DNA from: Opisthorchis felineus
Taxonomy: Eukaryota > Platyhelminthes > Trematoda > Opisthorchiida > Opisthorchiidae
Reading direction: 5' to 3'
DNA: 64,000 bases
Assembly: GCA_004794785.1 (NCBI GenBank)
Contig: SJOL01005510.1
Coordinates: forward strand, 230,582 to 294,581
Part shown: positions 13,401-25,397 of the stretch, piece after piece
Layout: every line of letters begins with the position of its first letter
How positions within the stretch are numbered: the stretch's first letter is position 1
Made by a program: the position numbers and the translations under genes
Notes under the pieces: model-generated
The model's input: only the letters and a program-made list of their open reading frames with translations
Told to the model about the DNA's origin: nothing
Databases searched by the model: none

Positions 13401-16400
13401 TAGGTGATGAAGTGAAGAAAAAAAGCGTAGATGTGCATTCTAAAGTCCATGCTGTTAACTGAATATCAAAGTTCCTCAGAGATTCTTCCGAAAAAATCAT
13501 ATTCTTTTGAGAAATATCCACACACAGTGGTAGATACTTCCAAGGGCATCGCAGATGGGTTAGATTTGTAAGGCTACAACATATGCGGAAGGGTCCGCAT
13601 CCTGCAAAATAACTCAAACGCTGTGCCAACCTCACCTGAAATTACTTCATACAAGATACGTCATTCAGACACTAGCAGACTACTTTCAAATGGTAGTCTT
13701 GTGGTTACGCAGGATGCCAGCAGCGACGCCAGAGCGGATGTATTCCCCACCCACATTGAAATGTACGTTCGAATTAGACGAACCATTCCACTGTCTTTAT
13801 CCTACAATCATTCGGATCAGCTTGCAATCAGCCAAGTCTACAGCAGCACGTGATGTTTTTATTAAATCCTATACTTAAGTGGAATCCACGGGAAAGAAGA
13901 TAAAAAGACTTCAAATAAGTGGAAACCAATGCCAACTCTATCCGGAAAAGCTATACCACTCGAATGATACGCTCTCGTAAATGCTAACTAAATTTTATCC
14001 GAATGACTGAAGATTCTACGACAGGTTTCTATCAGACCCCGGACGATAAAACCCATTTAATTCTCCCCAGATGGTCTTTAGGACATGATAGAATTCATTC
14101 TGAGAAGTTCGGCGCTTTTGAAGCCATTTGTATTCTTCAAAATTTCAGATTATGATGTCCATCTCTCAATGAGTGAGTATCAGAATGTGCCCTGTTAAAC
14201 TAATTACATGAAATTACACTGGAGTCAAAGCATGAATCTGGAGCACCTAATCATGGTAGACTCCACGACACTCAGCTATCACTGTTTTGGCGCATATGCA
14301 TAAAGTCCTATTGGTTTTGGGTTGACCGACTCTGGATTAAGCAGGTCCAATGGTCGGACCGCTTTGCTAGACGAACTTGTTTATTTGCATCCTGGAAGAA
14401 TAACGGCAGTCCACCCTTTCATTTTTTTAATAAACAACTATCAGATATAGTGTTCAACTAATCAGCTCATCCTTAGCTTCCTGGAATACATGGAAGCATA
14501 CCACAGTAGGAGTGAATACCACTGTGATCTTGCAACGCACCTTGTCCAACAAAGAAAATGCTATAGGCAGTTTGAATACGCGCTCCTCCACATGTGCTTC
14601 CCAGCTCGCTGTGATTTTGTTTTCAATCCGCCAAAATACTTGAATTTTTATAGCCTAAACAAGCTTCGTCAGTTATTGCTACTTACGTGTACAATGGGCA
14701 TTATTACGCACATCGAAGTGCGAATCAAGCTTGCTTCTAGTCATCAGACCTAGAAGTCTGCCCCTACAATCTGTCTTTTCCTGTGGGTCACGTTGCAACC
14801 GAACCCTCTTCATGAAGTATGGGGTTTTAGCCTATGTTACTTGTTCTATTAAAAGTATAACATTATTCTCTGTTTCCCGGTAGAACCACACTGTTTGCTT
14901 TTGCGGTATCACTATATGTGCGAAGAATTAACTTTTCCAGCTACAACTGCTTAAACAGGACATTGTATGAGAGATACTATTCTCCCATATCTGTGAATTT
15001 TCGGTCCATGATATTTAAGTTCTTACATTCAGAAGCAAAAAATGAATGGGATGGCATTTCTGAGAAAGTTTGTAAAAAGAAGGGCGTATCCACATCACTC
15101 TTTTCTAGTCTTTCTCTTGTCTCGACATGGTTGCCCTGGTTCGCTTGCTTCTGGTAAATCAAACTGAACACAATAAATGTCAAAATTCCCACTTGTTTAT
15201 ACTTTCAGAACACCTTGATTTATTAGTAGTAACACACGCTCCATAGGCTCATAGTCCAAATTCTGTTGCAGCGCAAGCTGTGCACCTCCGGTGAACTCTT
15301 ATGAAGATAAGGTCCGAACAGAGTGCAGAAAAACGACGATCATTTTTTTTACGACAGCAGGACTGGCGCACCCAGAGGGACACGGATTCAAAGAATGCAA
15401 GTCTTGAAAATTCCAAAAGTCATAAGACTAATAGACGCGCAACAGTATGCAGCTAACCGTCTTACCCTACATTAGCAACCACATCTCAACTGAAGAAGGA
15501 ACAGTCCAGCAAAATCAATTCCTTTCCGAAATTATTTGGTTTTGGCAACTGCAGTCCGTCATTCCGAACAAAAAACCGGAATCAGTAACAAGTGTTTTCA
15601 GTTCGATCTGATCAAGGCATACTTTTATGAGCGAAATTCGCAAGCATATCACATGGACACTGCATTTTGTTTTTGTTCGGATAAACCCCGCTGGTTGAGA
15701 GATTGGATGGTCATGCCACTCCTCTTGGCTGGATTCTGTTGTCGTATGGATAGATGGGCGTAGCACAGTAGTGACACGTTTGGTTTTGGCAACCATTCGA
15801 AATACACTGGGACAACGCGCTCGGGCAACACACATGACAGAAGCTATGACCAAACTGTTTAGATGACCTGTCCGGCAAGTAGGAGATTATCACGCCGTTC
15901 ATTCCTTGATTTGTTCCGGACTCGGTCGCAGCCTGTCAGTGATCTTCAGTGTGCTTTAGCAGTTTTCCCGTCATGCGGTGAAAACAGCAAGTAGAATTCA
16001 CGTAGGTTTGCAGCACCATAACATGGCTTGGGTTTTATTTCATTCATGGTATCAGATGTAACGTGACCCTTACAGTGATAATACCAAGTTCCAGGACACA
16101 GCTTGCCAAAGGATTCCTGTTTACGATCATTCTTCTTTCAAATGACCCTTAGTACAATAGCTCTCGTAGGCTTCATCGTACGTGACAGAGAAAATCCCGA
16201 GAACTGTTTGACATATTCCAAATCTGTGTACTGAACTGTGCAAATATTCCTTCGCTCCCTAATGAGAACATCTCTTCGACATGGCCGGTGCAAATTCGGA
16301 ATCACTATGGAGAGAAAAATTATTACACAAACCCCTCTGACAAATGCCAACGGTGTATCCGCTGTTTCTGAAGCTTTTGTTCAATAAAATTGAATTATGA

Positions 16401-17094
16401 ACCTAATTTTTATTTGTGTTCAAACGGTTGGCTTTACGGTATTTCTTTAAAATTGCAACCTTATTAGAAAATCTATGAAAACGTACGTAAAGCTCGGTAG
16501 CCAAAGGCCAGTAAACAGCACATTCATGCTAAACTATGCACTGGAAAGATAAATTCCACCAGGAAAGTAAATGATGACCCGCAGCACACCCTATTAAAAG
16601 ACGTCGTCCAACTGCATTCACTGGAGGTCTCAAAAAGAGATGATGCATTGTCAAAATAACGAACTTGATTCTCAGGAAAGAACATCGATTCAATGGTTAG
16701 ATGTGCAATAGATGGTAAACTGAGTTTTTGGTCAGTGTGCAAATCCTAAAGTCAAAATTTGATCTGATTGATCCTTTTCATAGCTTCACAAATCGATTGG
16801 CATGTGGCGCATCCATGGATGGTCCACTATGACTACAACTTTCTTTTGATAAGAGTATATAGTGACACGAAAAAGAACTGTTAATTGATCTAGGGTTAAA
16901 AATGTTGCACGCTATCCTAAAAAGGCTTCGAGTGACAATAGGATATCATTTTCTGCCTACTTTCTAAAGACAAACATGAAGGTCCAATCAGTTATCTCAG
17001 TCGGAAATCCAGTGGATTGGTTGGTTTTGCAACCTATCGAAACCCAGATAAAAACAATGGTGGGAAATATAAAAATGTGCCGGGAGTGGTCGAA
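10481..17094. other. Long non-coding stretch upstream of the P2X gene
   Basis: No gene is recognised over about 6.6 kb. Several frames are open at 15.5-15.9 kb on both strands, with no protein-family motif. A TATA-like GTATATAG lies at 16856-16863, about 255 bp upstream of the P2X start codon, and is the only promoter candidate noticed near that gene. Confidence 0.45.
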
Positions 17095-17104
17095 TCTGTT
17101 TCAG
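17095..17104 (+). promoter_or_regulatory. Candidate 3' splice acceptor before P2X start
   Basis: TCTGTTTCAG is a good pyrimidine-tract-AG acceptor and ends 11 bp before the P2X ATG. In flatworms such a site can receive a trans-spliced leader or join a 5' UTR exon. It would explain why no convincing TATA box lies close to the start codon. The motif is short and may be chance. Confidence 0.3.
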
Positions 17105-17115
17105 TTTAAAAAAAC

Positions 17116-18798
17116 ATGGGGCGTTACTTATCTGCAGTCGGCGCTTTTGCCAGTGGACTGTTAGAATATGAAACACAAAAGGTGGTACAGATTCACTCTT
17201 TGAAAGTAGGCATAACGTTCCGTCTCATCCAACTGGGTATCATCCTATATGTGGTCGTGTGGGTGATGATTTTTGAGAAGGGCTATCAACAGTTTGATCA
17301 AGCAGTCAGCGGCGTAACGGCAAAACTGAAAGGTATCGCGTTTGCCAATGTTACGGACAATCCAGCTATTGGTGCTTCCGTTTGGGACGCTGCCGACTAT
17401 GTGATTCCACCACAACAAAATTCGGCGTTTTTTGTAATGACTAATCTTGTTTCCACACCAGGACAATCACTGGGACGTTGTGAAGAATCACATGATGTGT
17501 ACGGCAACAACTGCTCGAACGATACGCAGTGTACTGCCGGCTATCTTGTAATGACCGGGAGTGGAGTCCAGACTGGTCGCTGTGTTCCTTCAACCAGACA
17601 GAAGGGGCTGAAAGTTTGTGAAATCTACGGTTGGTGTCCAACGGAACACGATATCACACCAAAGCCCCATTTACTAGCTTCAGCTGAGAACTTTACTGTC
17701 ATGTTGAAAAACAGTATTGAATTTCCGCGTTACCGTGTGAAGCGCCGCAATATACTTAAGTGGATGGATAAATTATTTCTCAAGACTTGCCGTTACAATC
17801 CACATGATGAGCGGCTAAAGTTTTGCCCGATATTTCGTCTCGGAGATATTTTAAAGTATTCAGATGCCCAAAATAAGAACCTATGGCAGAACGGGGGTAT
17901 GGTATCAATCCACATTGAGTGGACTTGCAATTTGGATTTCGACGTAGAAAAATGTGTCCCAAAGTATGTGTTTCGCCGTTTGGATGATTTTGAAAGCCCC
18001 GTAGCCAAAGGATGGAACTTCCGTTTTAGCCAACACTACATGGAGAATGGAACACATAAACGGAACCTTATCAAAGCACACGGCATACAATTCTTCATCA
18101 CTGTGTATGGAAAGGGCGGGAAGTTTAACATCATCCAATTTTCAATGAACTTGGGCTCCGGACTGGCTTTGTTGGGGATCGCTACTGTGTTGTGTGATAT
18201 GATTGTCCTGAACACTACTCGTAAACGAGAACTCTATCGGAAGGCTAAAGTGGATCTGATTGCCCAACGAAAAGCGAAAGAGCGGCTTAGCAAGCAAATT
18301 CGTGAGTTGGAAATGCAAAAGAAGGCTAAAATGAGAGAAGCAACCGAAGATACAGAGGTTCAAGTAGAACAGGAAGATCGGGATCCGGACAAGCCAAACA
18401 AAAACGAGTCAGAACAAAATCCAGGGCACAAGATTTCGTCAGGTCACTCAGACAGCAGACTGCTGTCGCCGAATCGTGTATCGGACAAGTGCTGGACTGA
18501 TGAGACCTGTGGTGTTCCGTCGACAAGTTTAGAACGCACGGACAAAAAATCCAATCATTTTCCTCTCGGCCAGCCAAGTTTATTGGGTTTCTGTATTCCT
18601 GACTCAAACAAACCTCTTCCAGAAGCCCTAGGCAGTGCTTGTACTCACAAAACACCAAAGGAAAGATCTACACCACTATACAATTCAACAGAAGCAGCGC
18701 CACTTCGGCAGCATGTAGACAATAGTGAGTATATTCCACAAAGTCTAAACATTCCATTTGGTCCACCTACTACTAAAAAGCGAAATCCACGGTTTTGA
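17116..18798 (+). CDS. P2X purinoceptor (ATP-gated cation channel), single exon
   Basis: Encodes 560 residues, within the upper P2X range. An in-frame TAA at 17107 makes ATG 17116 the first possible start, with A at -3 and G at +4. P2X channels are trimers in the plasma membrane opened by extracellular ATP and permeable to Na+, K+ and Ca2+. Hallmarks seen: N-terminal T20-Q-K22 (TxK site), TM1 about 33-54, ATP-binding K70 and K72, NFT at 192-194, NFR at 301-303, K320, ten ectodomain cysteines including the closing C..C-V-P-K-Y pair, TM2 about 341-365 with GSGLALLG and D361, and the membrane-retention YxxxK motif Y374-K378. The roughly 180-residue tail has a charged, possibly coiled segment (about 380-405) then polar low-complexity sequence. 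Known vertebrate P2X genes have many exons; this frame has none. No poly(A) signal AATAAA was seen within 400 bp downstream. Confidence 0.95.
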   Translation: MGRYLSAVGAFASGLLEYETQKVVQIHSLKVGITFRLIQLGIILYVVVWVMIFEKGYQQFDQAVSGVTAKLKGIAFANVTDNPAIGASVWDAADYVIPPQQNSAFFVMTNLVSTPGQSLGRCEESHDVYGNNCSNDTQCTAGYLVMTGSGVQTGRCVPSTRQKGLKVCEIYGWCPTEHDITPKPHLLASAENFTVMLKNSIEFPRYRVKRRNILKWMDKLFLKTCRYNPHDERLKFCPIFRLGDILKYSDAQNKNLWQNGGMVSIHIEWTCNLDFDVEKCVPKYVFRRLDDFESPVAKGWNFRFSQHYMENGTHKRNLIKAHGIQFFITVYGKGGKFNIIQFSMNLGSGLALLGIATVLCDMIVLNTTRKRELYRKAKVDLIAQRKAKERLSKQIRELEMQKKAKMREATEDTEVQVEQEDRDPDKPNKNESEQNPGHKISSGHSDSRLLSPNRVSDKCWTDETCGVPSTSLERTDKKSNHFPLGQPSLLGFCIPDSNKPLPEALGSACTHKTPKERSTPLYNSTEAAPLRQHVDNSEYIPQSLNIPFGPPTTKKRNPRF

Positions 18799-21700
18799 CT
18801 ATGGACAATCACTCCACCGTTTCCGTCGAATGAAAGGTGAAATTACACGGATGAACTTATGAGCACTGTTCTAAGACAACTTTGAGTTTCACAAGCGTAG
18901 AAGATGGGTGTATTTAATACCGTGATTAGCTTCGTGGCATATATTTTCTTCCAAAAACGCTTTTTACTAACTTTACATCATTAGTGAACTGCTACTCATT
19001 GATCCAGAAACAAAATATTGTTTGTGAGTATTATGTAAACATGACTCACAGGATTGCCGTCTTAATGCGACAGTTCATCGTATATTGCCTGGTCTGTTTA
19101 CATTCTTGTGGAAAAAATAACATATGTCCGGTTCTCATATGCTCACGAGCGATCGCTAACATAACGGAATAAGACGTACACTAGCTCTCGAGTACAGTGG
19201 GAGCAGTGAATAAGGAAAAAAACTGATAAGCTGGTTGATAGAGAGGAACTATTGCGATGTGATGCAACAAGATGTTGAATTCGATCAGCCGTAGCCAAGC
19301 GATTCATAAGCTTCGTCGTTCAGTCCCCCAAAATGGCCACTAGTTAGCAAGAATAATGACGGACTTTACAATAGAACTCGCAACAAGATTATCACATTAC
19401 GAGCAAAGAACTTACCATGCTGATCGCTAGGAAACTATATAGCCGAATTTGGTTTGGTAAGCGCTCGAAAAAGGCTACGAATACAGTTTTCCAACCTCCA
19501 AAAGTGGTATTTTTTAACTTTTTAGAAAGAATCGGCCAGAAGTGATTAATTAATTAATCAAATGCTTGTTAGCATCAGCAGTTTTTGTTCGATTCATTTC
19601 CGTTGGGTTAATTACGAACATTAACCGAATACACAAATTTCATATTTTAAGGCAAGCTGTTTGAGATTGGTCAAAAGTGCTCTAGTGGAAGAGTGGTTAC
19701 AAGCATATTTTAATTCTTAGTAAAGTCGTGAATGTACGGACTAACCGGAGAAGTTCAAACAGGAAAGCAAGAGGACCGCTTGGATGCAAACCATGACAGT
19801 TTTTAACGTAATTTCCAAACTTTCTAATCTAAGCGTAGATTAGAACCTTATGACCTTCTAAATTTCTCTACCTATGTGATACATTTCACGGTACTATCCA
19901 CACATGGTGACCATTGACTACATGTATTTAAGACCAGAACATCAGTGGTTCTATCTTAGTCAAATTATATTGTCAGCTACTCCATATCTGAGTAATTTAC
20001 TGATTTCGAGCAACGCAGTGTAGATATTAGCATGAAATTTCTTCCTAAAGCTCAGTCTATAAACTTGATTAGAAAGTCCTGCCATTGGAAACGCACAGTC
20101 TCTTTCCAAACAAGGAATAATTTTCATTGCTTGAAGCGTGATATCAACTGGAGGGAAAAGGGTGGTCTCAAGTAATCATAATGCGATTTTCTCTCCAAAA
20201 TTATTTTTTCTAATCAGGCAGGCAATTTAAAATTATCAAACATTCACGCTTGTTGCATACGACTTGTCACTTGCCGGCGTTTATTGCTTTTATCCAGCCA
20301 ACTTGCTTCGTAATTTTATTCAACGAATCGAAATAGTGCTGATTGAACAAGGCGAACAACATCAATGGCCATTTTTACTTGCCCATAAGTAAGGTACAGT
20401 AGTTAGACAGGAAAGTACTTTTCATTAATTAAATCAATTTGTCAATTCAAATATCTCGTCATCCGGTTTTTTTAATGAAGCCTGTTTTTTAACGCACGCA
20501 ATACAGTCAAAGAATGAAACGTGCACTTTCCTTCGCCTGAAATTGAGACTGAAAGCAACACCCCGTTCAGCCTCTAGCTGGACAGTGACTTATTAGCTGA
20601 AGACGCCGTTTGGAATGCATATGTTAGAGATTTCGTATAAGGAATACATCTTCTTGTAATGAAACAAAGTTGGTCGATCTGAGATTAAGGCACATCCTTC
20701 CTGACGCGAGCACTGCAACCATCTGGTTAAGACTGGACCTTTCCCAAGTGTTGCACTGGGCTAGTATACGAAGTCAGACGGTATCGTGAGAACTAAACAC
20801 AATACACGGGTCAAAATTAAAACTTGATCTCGCCCATCAAGGAGAGAAAGACGTCAAAATTTATGCATCCGTTGAACCATAATTCTAACCGAAAGGAAGC
20901 CGGCCGACTCTGTGCCCTTTACTTGGTAAAAGGAGTATACGTAACATTTATGGAGTACATGGCTAAAAGCTAAACAGCCCCATTTGGTCCGTTTAGCTGA
21001 TTTCTACGTACGGGCTTATGAGCACGGATCAGTTACCCGCCATCAGGTAACACGACATCGCTCTGTTATAGCGTTTCCAGTTTTTTAAAAACAAATTTAG
21101 ATAGAATACGGTAACTTCCTACCAAGCTGCGTCCAAACATATGACTATCTTGAATATTAGTCAAACAGCGTCGGAAAATGGATGGGGGAGTATGCCTTTT
21201 GAGGCATTTAAAATTACGCTCTAAAAGGCCTTTTTTCACGACATAGGTTTTTAATCTCCCCAAAACCGGTCTTTTTAGAAACTCATAACAGTTTAAAGGC
21301 TGCTTGCCCAGGAAGTCTTTTAGATCACCATATTTGGATAGAAGAGGGTACGCCGTAAATGCTGGAAAGAGACATTTCAAAGTTAACGAAACACATAATA
21401 GGTATTGAGCAGCGTCACTAAACACACTGTTTTTTTCTTGTCATGAACTCGAATAAGAGTGGACCACATCCAAGATATTCAGCGGGGAATGCATCGGGCT
21501 TGGCGGTTTTGTGGTCAACATGAAATTGTTGTTTAAACTACTTCTATGTGATTTGGCTGAGTGCTAAGAAGTAAGGATAATTCTATCTAATGAGTATCCT
21601 TGCAGACCTGCACAAGCAAACCTTGTTCCTTAATTGTTTCCATTTACTGAACCCAAAATTATCGGCAAACACTACAACAAAAGCAACCGCCTGATAAAAA

Positions 21701-24229
21701 TGTCAGGCTGGATCACTTTTAGCTGGATTTGCAGTCGAAACTGAATGAAAGTGTGACAAAGGAAACAATGTCCCTAGTTCAGGTCTGTCAAATCTGTTAG
21801 TGGACGTGATTTGGCTCACAATTCCTTCAAGCCACATTTGACTATAACTGGTCATACCGGATCACACTGGATGTTTTGCAGAATTTCACTGATAGACCTT
21901 TACCACTAAAAGCTAAGCTTACTACGAGTCAGCAAACCTAAGCGTGTTAATAGTGTTCATGGCATAAATCTTCTTCTCAAGCTAGAGTGCATCTTGAACA
22001 CATTCAGGTTTAAAACGTGCAAGAATCTACCGGTTTTTTTGCCAGTCAGTTTCACCCAGTGTTTTAATGCCAGAAGTTTTCTCACGGCTGTAGAGGTCGA
22101 TGAATAATCGAGTTTAAATATGTTTGCATCATTAGGCGTTAAGTGGACTCCAACAAATTACACTAGGTTCGACTCGGGTATGCTGTGAGACAGTGATAAG
22201 ACAAATACACCACAAAACAATACGTCTTTCCAAACACTCTTATCATATTGTTAGAAGCCCACGCCCTTCACTTAGACCAGGCAAAGCGCGTAAATTCGTT
22301 TTTCGTTACCCGCCAATCGATACCCAGCTTTCGGGTAGAAACAAAGTAGTTTAAATCTATAACTCCACTTCTCCATTTTTTTCAATTTCCACTCTTATCT
22401 CTCCTTACTCGGAAAGTTTTTTTTAACCAAAATAAGCAACTTTACTGGCGGGTGGGGTTTGCGAAAATCTAAACTGAATGGCGTGGATAACAATGTACAA
22501 TTCACAAACCAGTTTTCTAAAGCCTCGCGATCGCCGACTTCACATTGTAGCGCCGAAAAGGTACGTTTGTCAAAAATTCTAACCAAGCCTAAATAAAATA
22601 CTGTATACTCTAAAACATCTGCTTCACCTCTTCATGGCGCAATCCCCTCAAGCTCTCTGAGCTGTATTGTCGCACCTAGTGTAGAAAACCAACCAGAGAT
22701 GAGAATATCACCCTAAGATCAAGGTATGACTAATCGTTTTCTGACCGTGAGTAGCACGACTATAGCCCATCTCATCTGGGACCAGGTAGACGAGCATATT
22801 GATGCTCATGTTTCTGGACCCATTCGTCATCGATTCAAGTGAATTCCGGTCACAAATGAAGACTTTCACGTGGATGAATAGAATGCGGACTCAACACTTT
22901 TCAAAACAAATAAGGAACCATTGAATCAAACACCTGCTACGAGCAGGACCTCACACGCTTGTAGAGGTAGAGCACCGGAACGGCACGCCTCAGCGCGGTT
23001 CAAGGAATCATAACAGGAATGTTTCAAGCTATTATGTCTCTGTGTGACACAGCTCCTGAATAAAACCCACCAGCCATACTACCTGACTTTTTTTCATTTT
23101 CACTTATTTCAGTTAAACGTAATGGTCTTGACCCACTCAAGCTCAGAGGAGGGGAAAAAAGGATATCTGTGTTATAGTAGTGAAGATTATTTTTAATATT
23201 TCATAAGCGAAAATACTCCAATTTCCCTGTTATTTAATAAATTCATCTTTTGTACATGTACTAACAACACGATGCCCACAAAATGTACTTTCGGAGAGCG
23301 CGTTATTACAAAGCCTTAGCAAAAAGCTTATAATAGAACATGCGGATGTAAACATTCCGAATCATCAGTATCAGCTCATCCTACGGGTGAAAAAGCAGCC
23401 AGTGGTTTTTGCTATACGTTGCCATGCAGATGGCTTTCATGAAAACTGTAGTTCACCAGCGTACACTCATGATCCGATTAGGAAGTCATTCTGGCTATGC
23501 GCATCATTCATTCCACAGTCTTTGAGTTGCTGGCCAGTGCTGAGCAGTTTGTGTAGATTTCATGTTCATTAGTCAGTCCAACTTAGGTTGAGTCTCAGTT
23601 TTTATCAACCTGTCCCACACTTACAATACAGTCACTTAATAAGCCACTTTTATATTACGTAAAAACGAATCCTCTCTGGCTTGGGTTCCCCAGTCTCCAG
23701 TTCTGTAGCGGCTGGGAGATAGACCTTGACACTCGAGATATTTGCTGAAATTTAGAGAAAGCTCTGTTTTACGGCTAACGCTGGTGTTGCATATTACTCA
23801 GTCTGGCTATAGGGTGGTGAGTATTTAGGATCTAATGGAAGGTGAAAAAATGAATCCCGAGTGTTTTTTTCCAATGCCTTGAAAGTGGACTTTAATAAAC
23901 AGTAACACGGCAGGTCAACCGAATTGAAGGGCGTAGCTACCAGAGAGCAAAAGTGTAACAAAAGTAGGTCAGGTCTAAGGATAACGATGAAACAGGTATA
24001 AATAATTTGCATTTCGGAAAAGGCACAGTCCTAATATGTCTGGAGCCGTCAGTAGACTATCTTTAGCGTTTACCACCAGTCTGACGGAATTTTGAAGTTT
24101 TAATGGAGATTTAGTCCTGCACGTGGAGTCAGTATATGCCAAAAAGCCGAAAGATAATAAACGGCGGCGTCATTTTCGTTGAGACTCAACGGCAGTGTAA
24201 ATCGCACGACCACGTAATGCGATTTCCGT
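18799..24229. other. Long non-coding stretch downstream of P2X
   Basis: No gene recognised over 5.4 kb. The first few hundred bases may be the P2X 3' UTR, though no canonical poly(A) signal or retrocopy-type A tail is visible. A 119-codon open frame at 21066-21425 (minus) has no recognised family. A weak tRNA-like patch (TAGAGGTAGAGCACC and GGTTCAAGG) lies at 22962-23008. Confidence 0.45.
19823..19844. repeat. Perfect short hairpin
   Basis: TCTAATCTA and TAGATTAGA form a perfect 9-bp stem around an AGCG loop. No gene sits next to it and no run of T follows, so a terminator reading is not supported. Function unknown. Confidence 0.5.
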
Positions 24230-24890
24230 AGTTGAAGCATGAGTGGTGCTGTACGCTCTCTAAGTGCTAGTAACCGATTGGCTGACCATTTAACCACTAA
24301 ACAAAAGAGTGCAAGTTCGAATCTCTCTGGAGATTTATGTGATGCACACTTCTGACGATGTACAACACGACTAAAACTGCTGACCAGAGTTTCTCAACCT
24401 TTCGCCATAAAAGGACGAAATCTCTAGTAATCTCCGCCGTTATTTTACGGTATTCATTTTCGGTGGAAATTTCATCCTTTAAGTGAAGCCATTCTACGGT
24501 GAAATGTCGAGAAACATTGTGCAACCACATCATCTTTTTTGGAAATTATCGGCAATCCACATCTCACGAAATTGAAGAGAGTCTCGAACCCGCGACCTCC
24601 CGGCTAGTAGTCTTGACACTCAACCGTCTGCCCACAAGTGGCTGGACAGCATTTCGATTAACTCACCCTTAGACAGGATATAGCGCTAATCATCACTCAC
24701 TCGAGGAAACCACATCCTGATGCCACGTAATGACTGGTTCCTTGAATGACGACTCTGACGTGAAAGTTTCACTCATCTTGTGAAATTGTTCTTCCTCTGA
24801 GCAACCTATACATTGATTGTGGCATTGGGAGATTAAAGAATTTAAATGGGAACTTTCTTCTTCAAGTGAAGCCATTCTAAGTTGAATAGC
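24230..24890. repeat. tRNA-derived SINE cluster (both orientations)
   Basis: A plus-strand tRNA-like head has a B box AGTTCGAATC at 24314-24323. A minus-strand head has a B box GGTTCGAGAC at 24581-24590 and an A-box-like TGGGCAGACGGTTGAG at 24619-24634. Both continue into a related body (plus: GATTTATGTGATGCACAC; minus: ATTTCGTGAGATGTGGAT). A second shared body segment, minus-strand GAATGGCTTCACTT, occurs at about 24480-24500 and again at 24862-24876, so at least two bodies are present on the minus strand. The parts fit a tRNA-headed SINE family inserted repeatedly. The minus frame 24693-24875 follows this repeat and is probably not a gene. Confidence 0.6.
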
Positions 24891-24939
24891 TCTAATGATG
24901 CTTGCCCTCGCGATTTTCAGATCAATTTCAGCAAATTGG

Positions 24940-25397
24940 TGATCACCTTCGACCCAAATTGGGTAGATGTCGACTTATAGACTCATCTGCATACCAGTTT
25001 GGTTTCGATTGGAGGCTCACCAGGAGCCCAGCTGAATCTCTCGCTTATGATGTTCTTAAACAACTGTATGTGTTGCACGAGACCGCCTCATGTTTCAGTT
25101 GATACGATTTTCGAGATATCGCAATACATTGTATTGCGGTAATTGTAATACAATACTCATATGATGCTGAAAACCCTTCAACAGCCCATAACCGTTTTCG
25201 CTCTTCTTGTGGCGACCAATGAGTAATGTATTACGTCTGCAATATGTATCGTAATAACTCGAATATCGTACCAACTGAAACATGAAGCGGCCTGGTGCAG
25301 CACATTCAGCTGAGGAGAACATCATAAACGGGAGTTTCAGCTGAGTTCCAGGTGAGTATCCCATCAAAACCAAATGGGTGTGCAGGTGAGTGCACAA
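24940..25397. mobile_element. Fold-back hammerhead-ribozyme repeat (head-to-head pair)
   Basis: The left arm (about 24981-25127) and right arm (about 25250-25397) are inverted copies of the same sequence at roughly 80 percent identity by eye. They share, on the outward strand, ACTGAAACATGA, the CGGCCTGGTGCAGCAC-type block, AACATCATAA and a CCAGGTGAGT end. The centre (25184-25215, minus strand) holds the 3' half of the ribozyme: CAAGAAG, GCGAAAAC, GGTTA then TGGGCTG. The minus copy runs on past the tail end into a segment (24950-24985) also seen at 60.7 kb, which shows that the unit is joined tail to head. The ribozyme core is incomplete. Confidence 0.75.

Noticed and set aside
15515..15902. 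Several overlapping open frames on both strands
   Set aside because: Many frames open at once suggests a locally stop-poor composition, not coding. No protein motif in any of them.
19675..19745. tRNA-like A box (AGTGGAAGAGTGGTTACAAGC)
   Set aside because: No B box and no cloverleaf pairing downstream.
21066..21425. 119-codon minus-strand frame
   Set aside because: No recognised motif and no supporting context such as a splice site or neighbouring coding segment.
22962..23008. tRNA-like patch with GTAGAGGTAGAGCACC and GGTTCAAGG
   Set aside because: The boxes are too close together and the arms do not pair. Possible SINE relic only.
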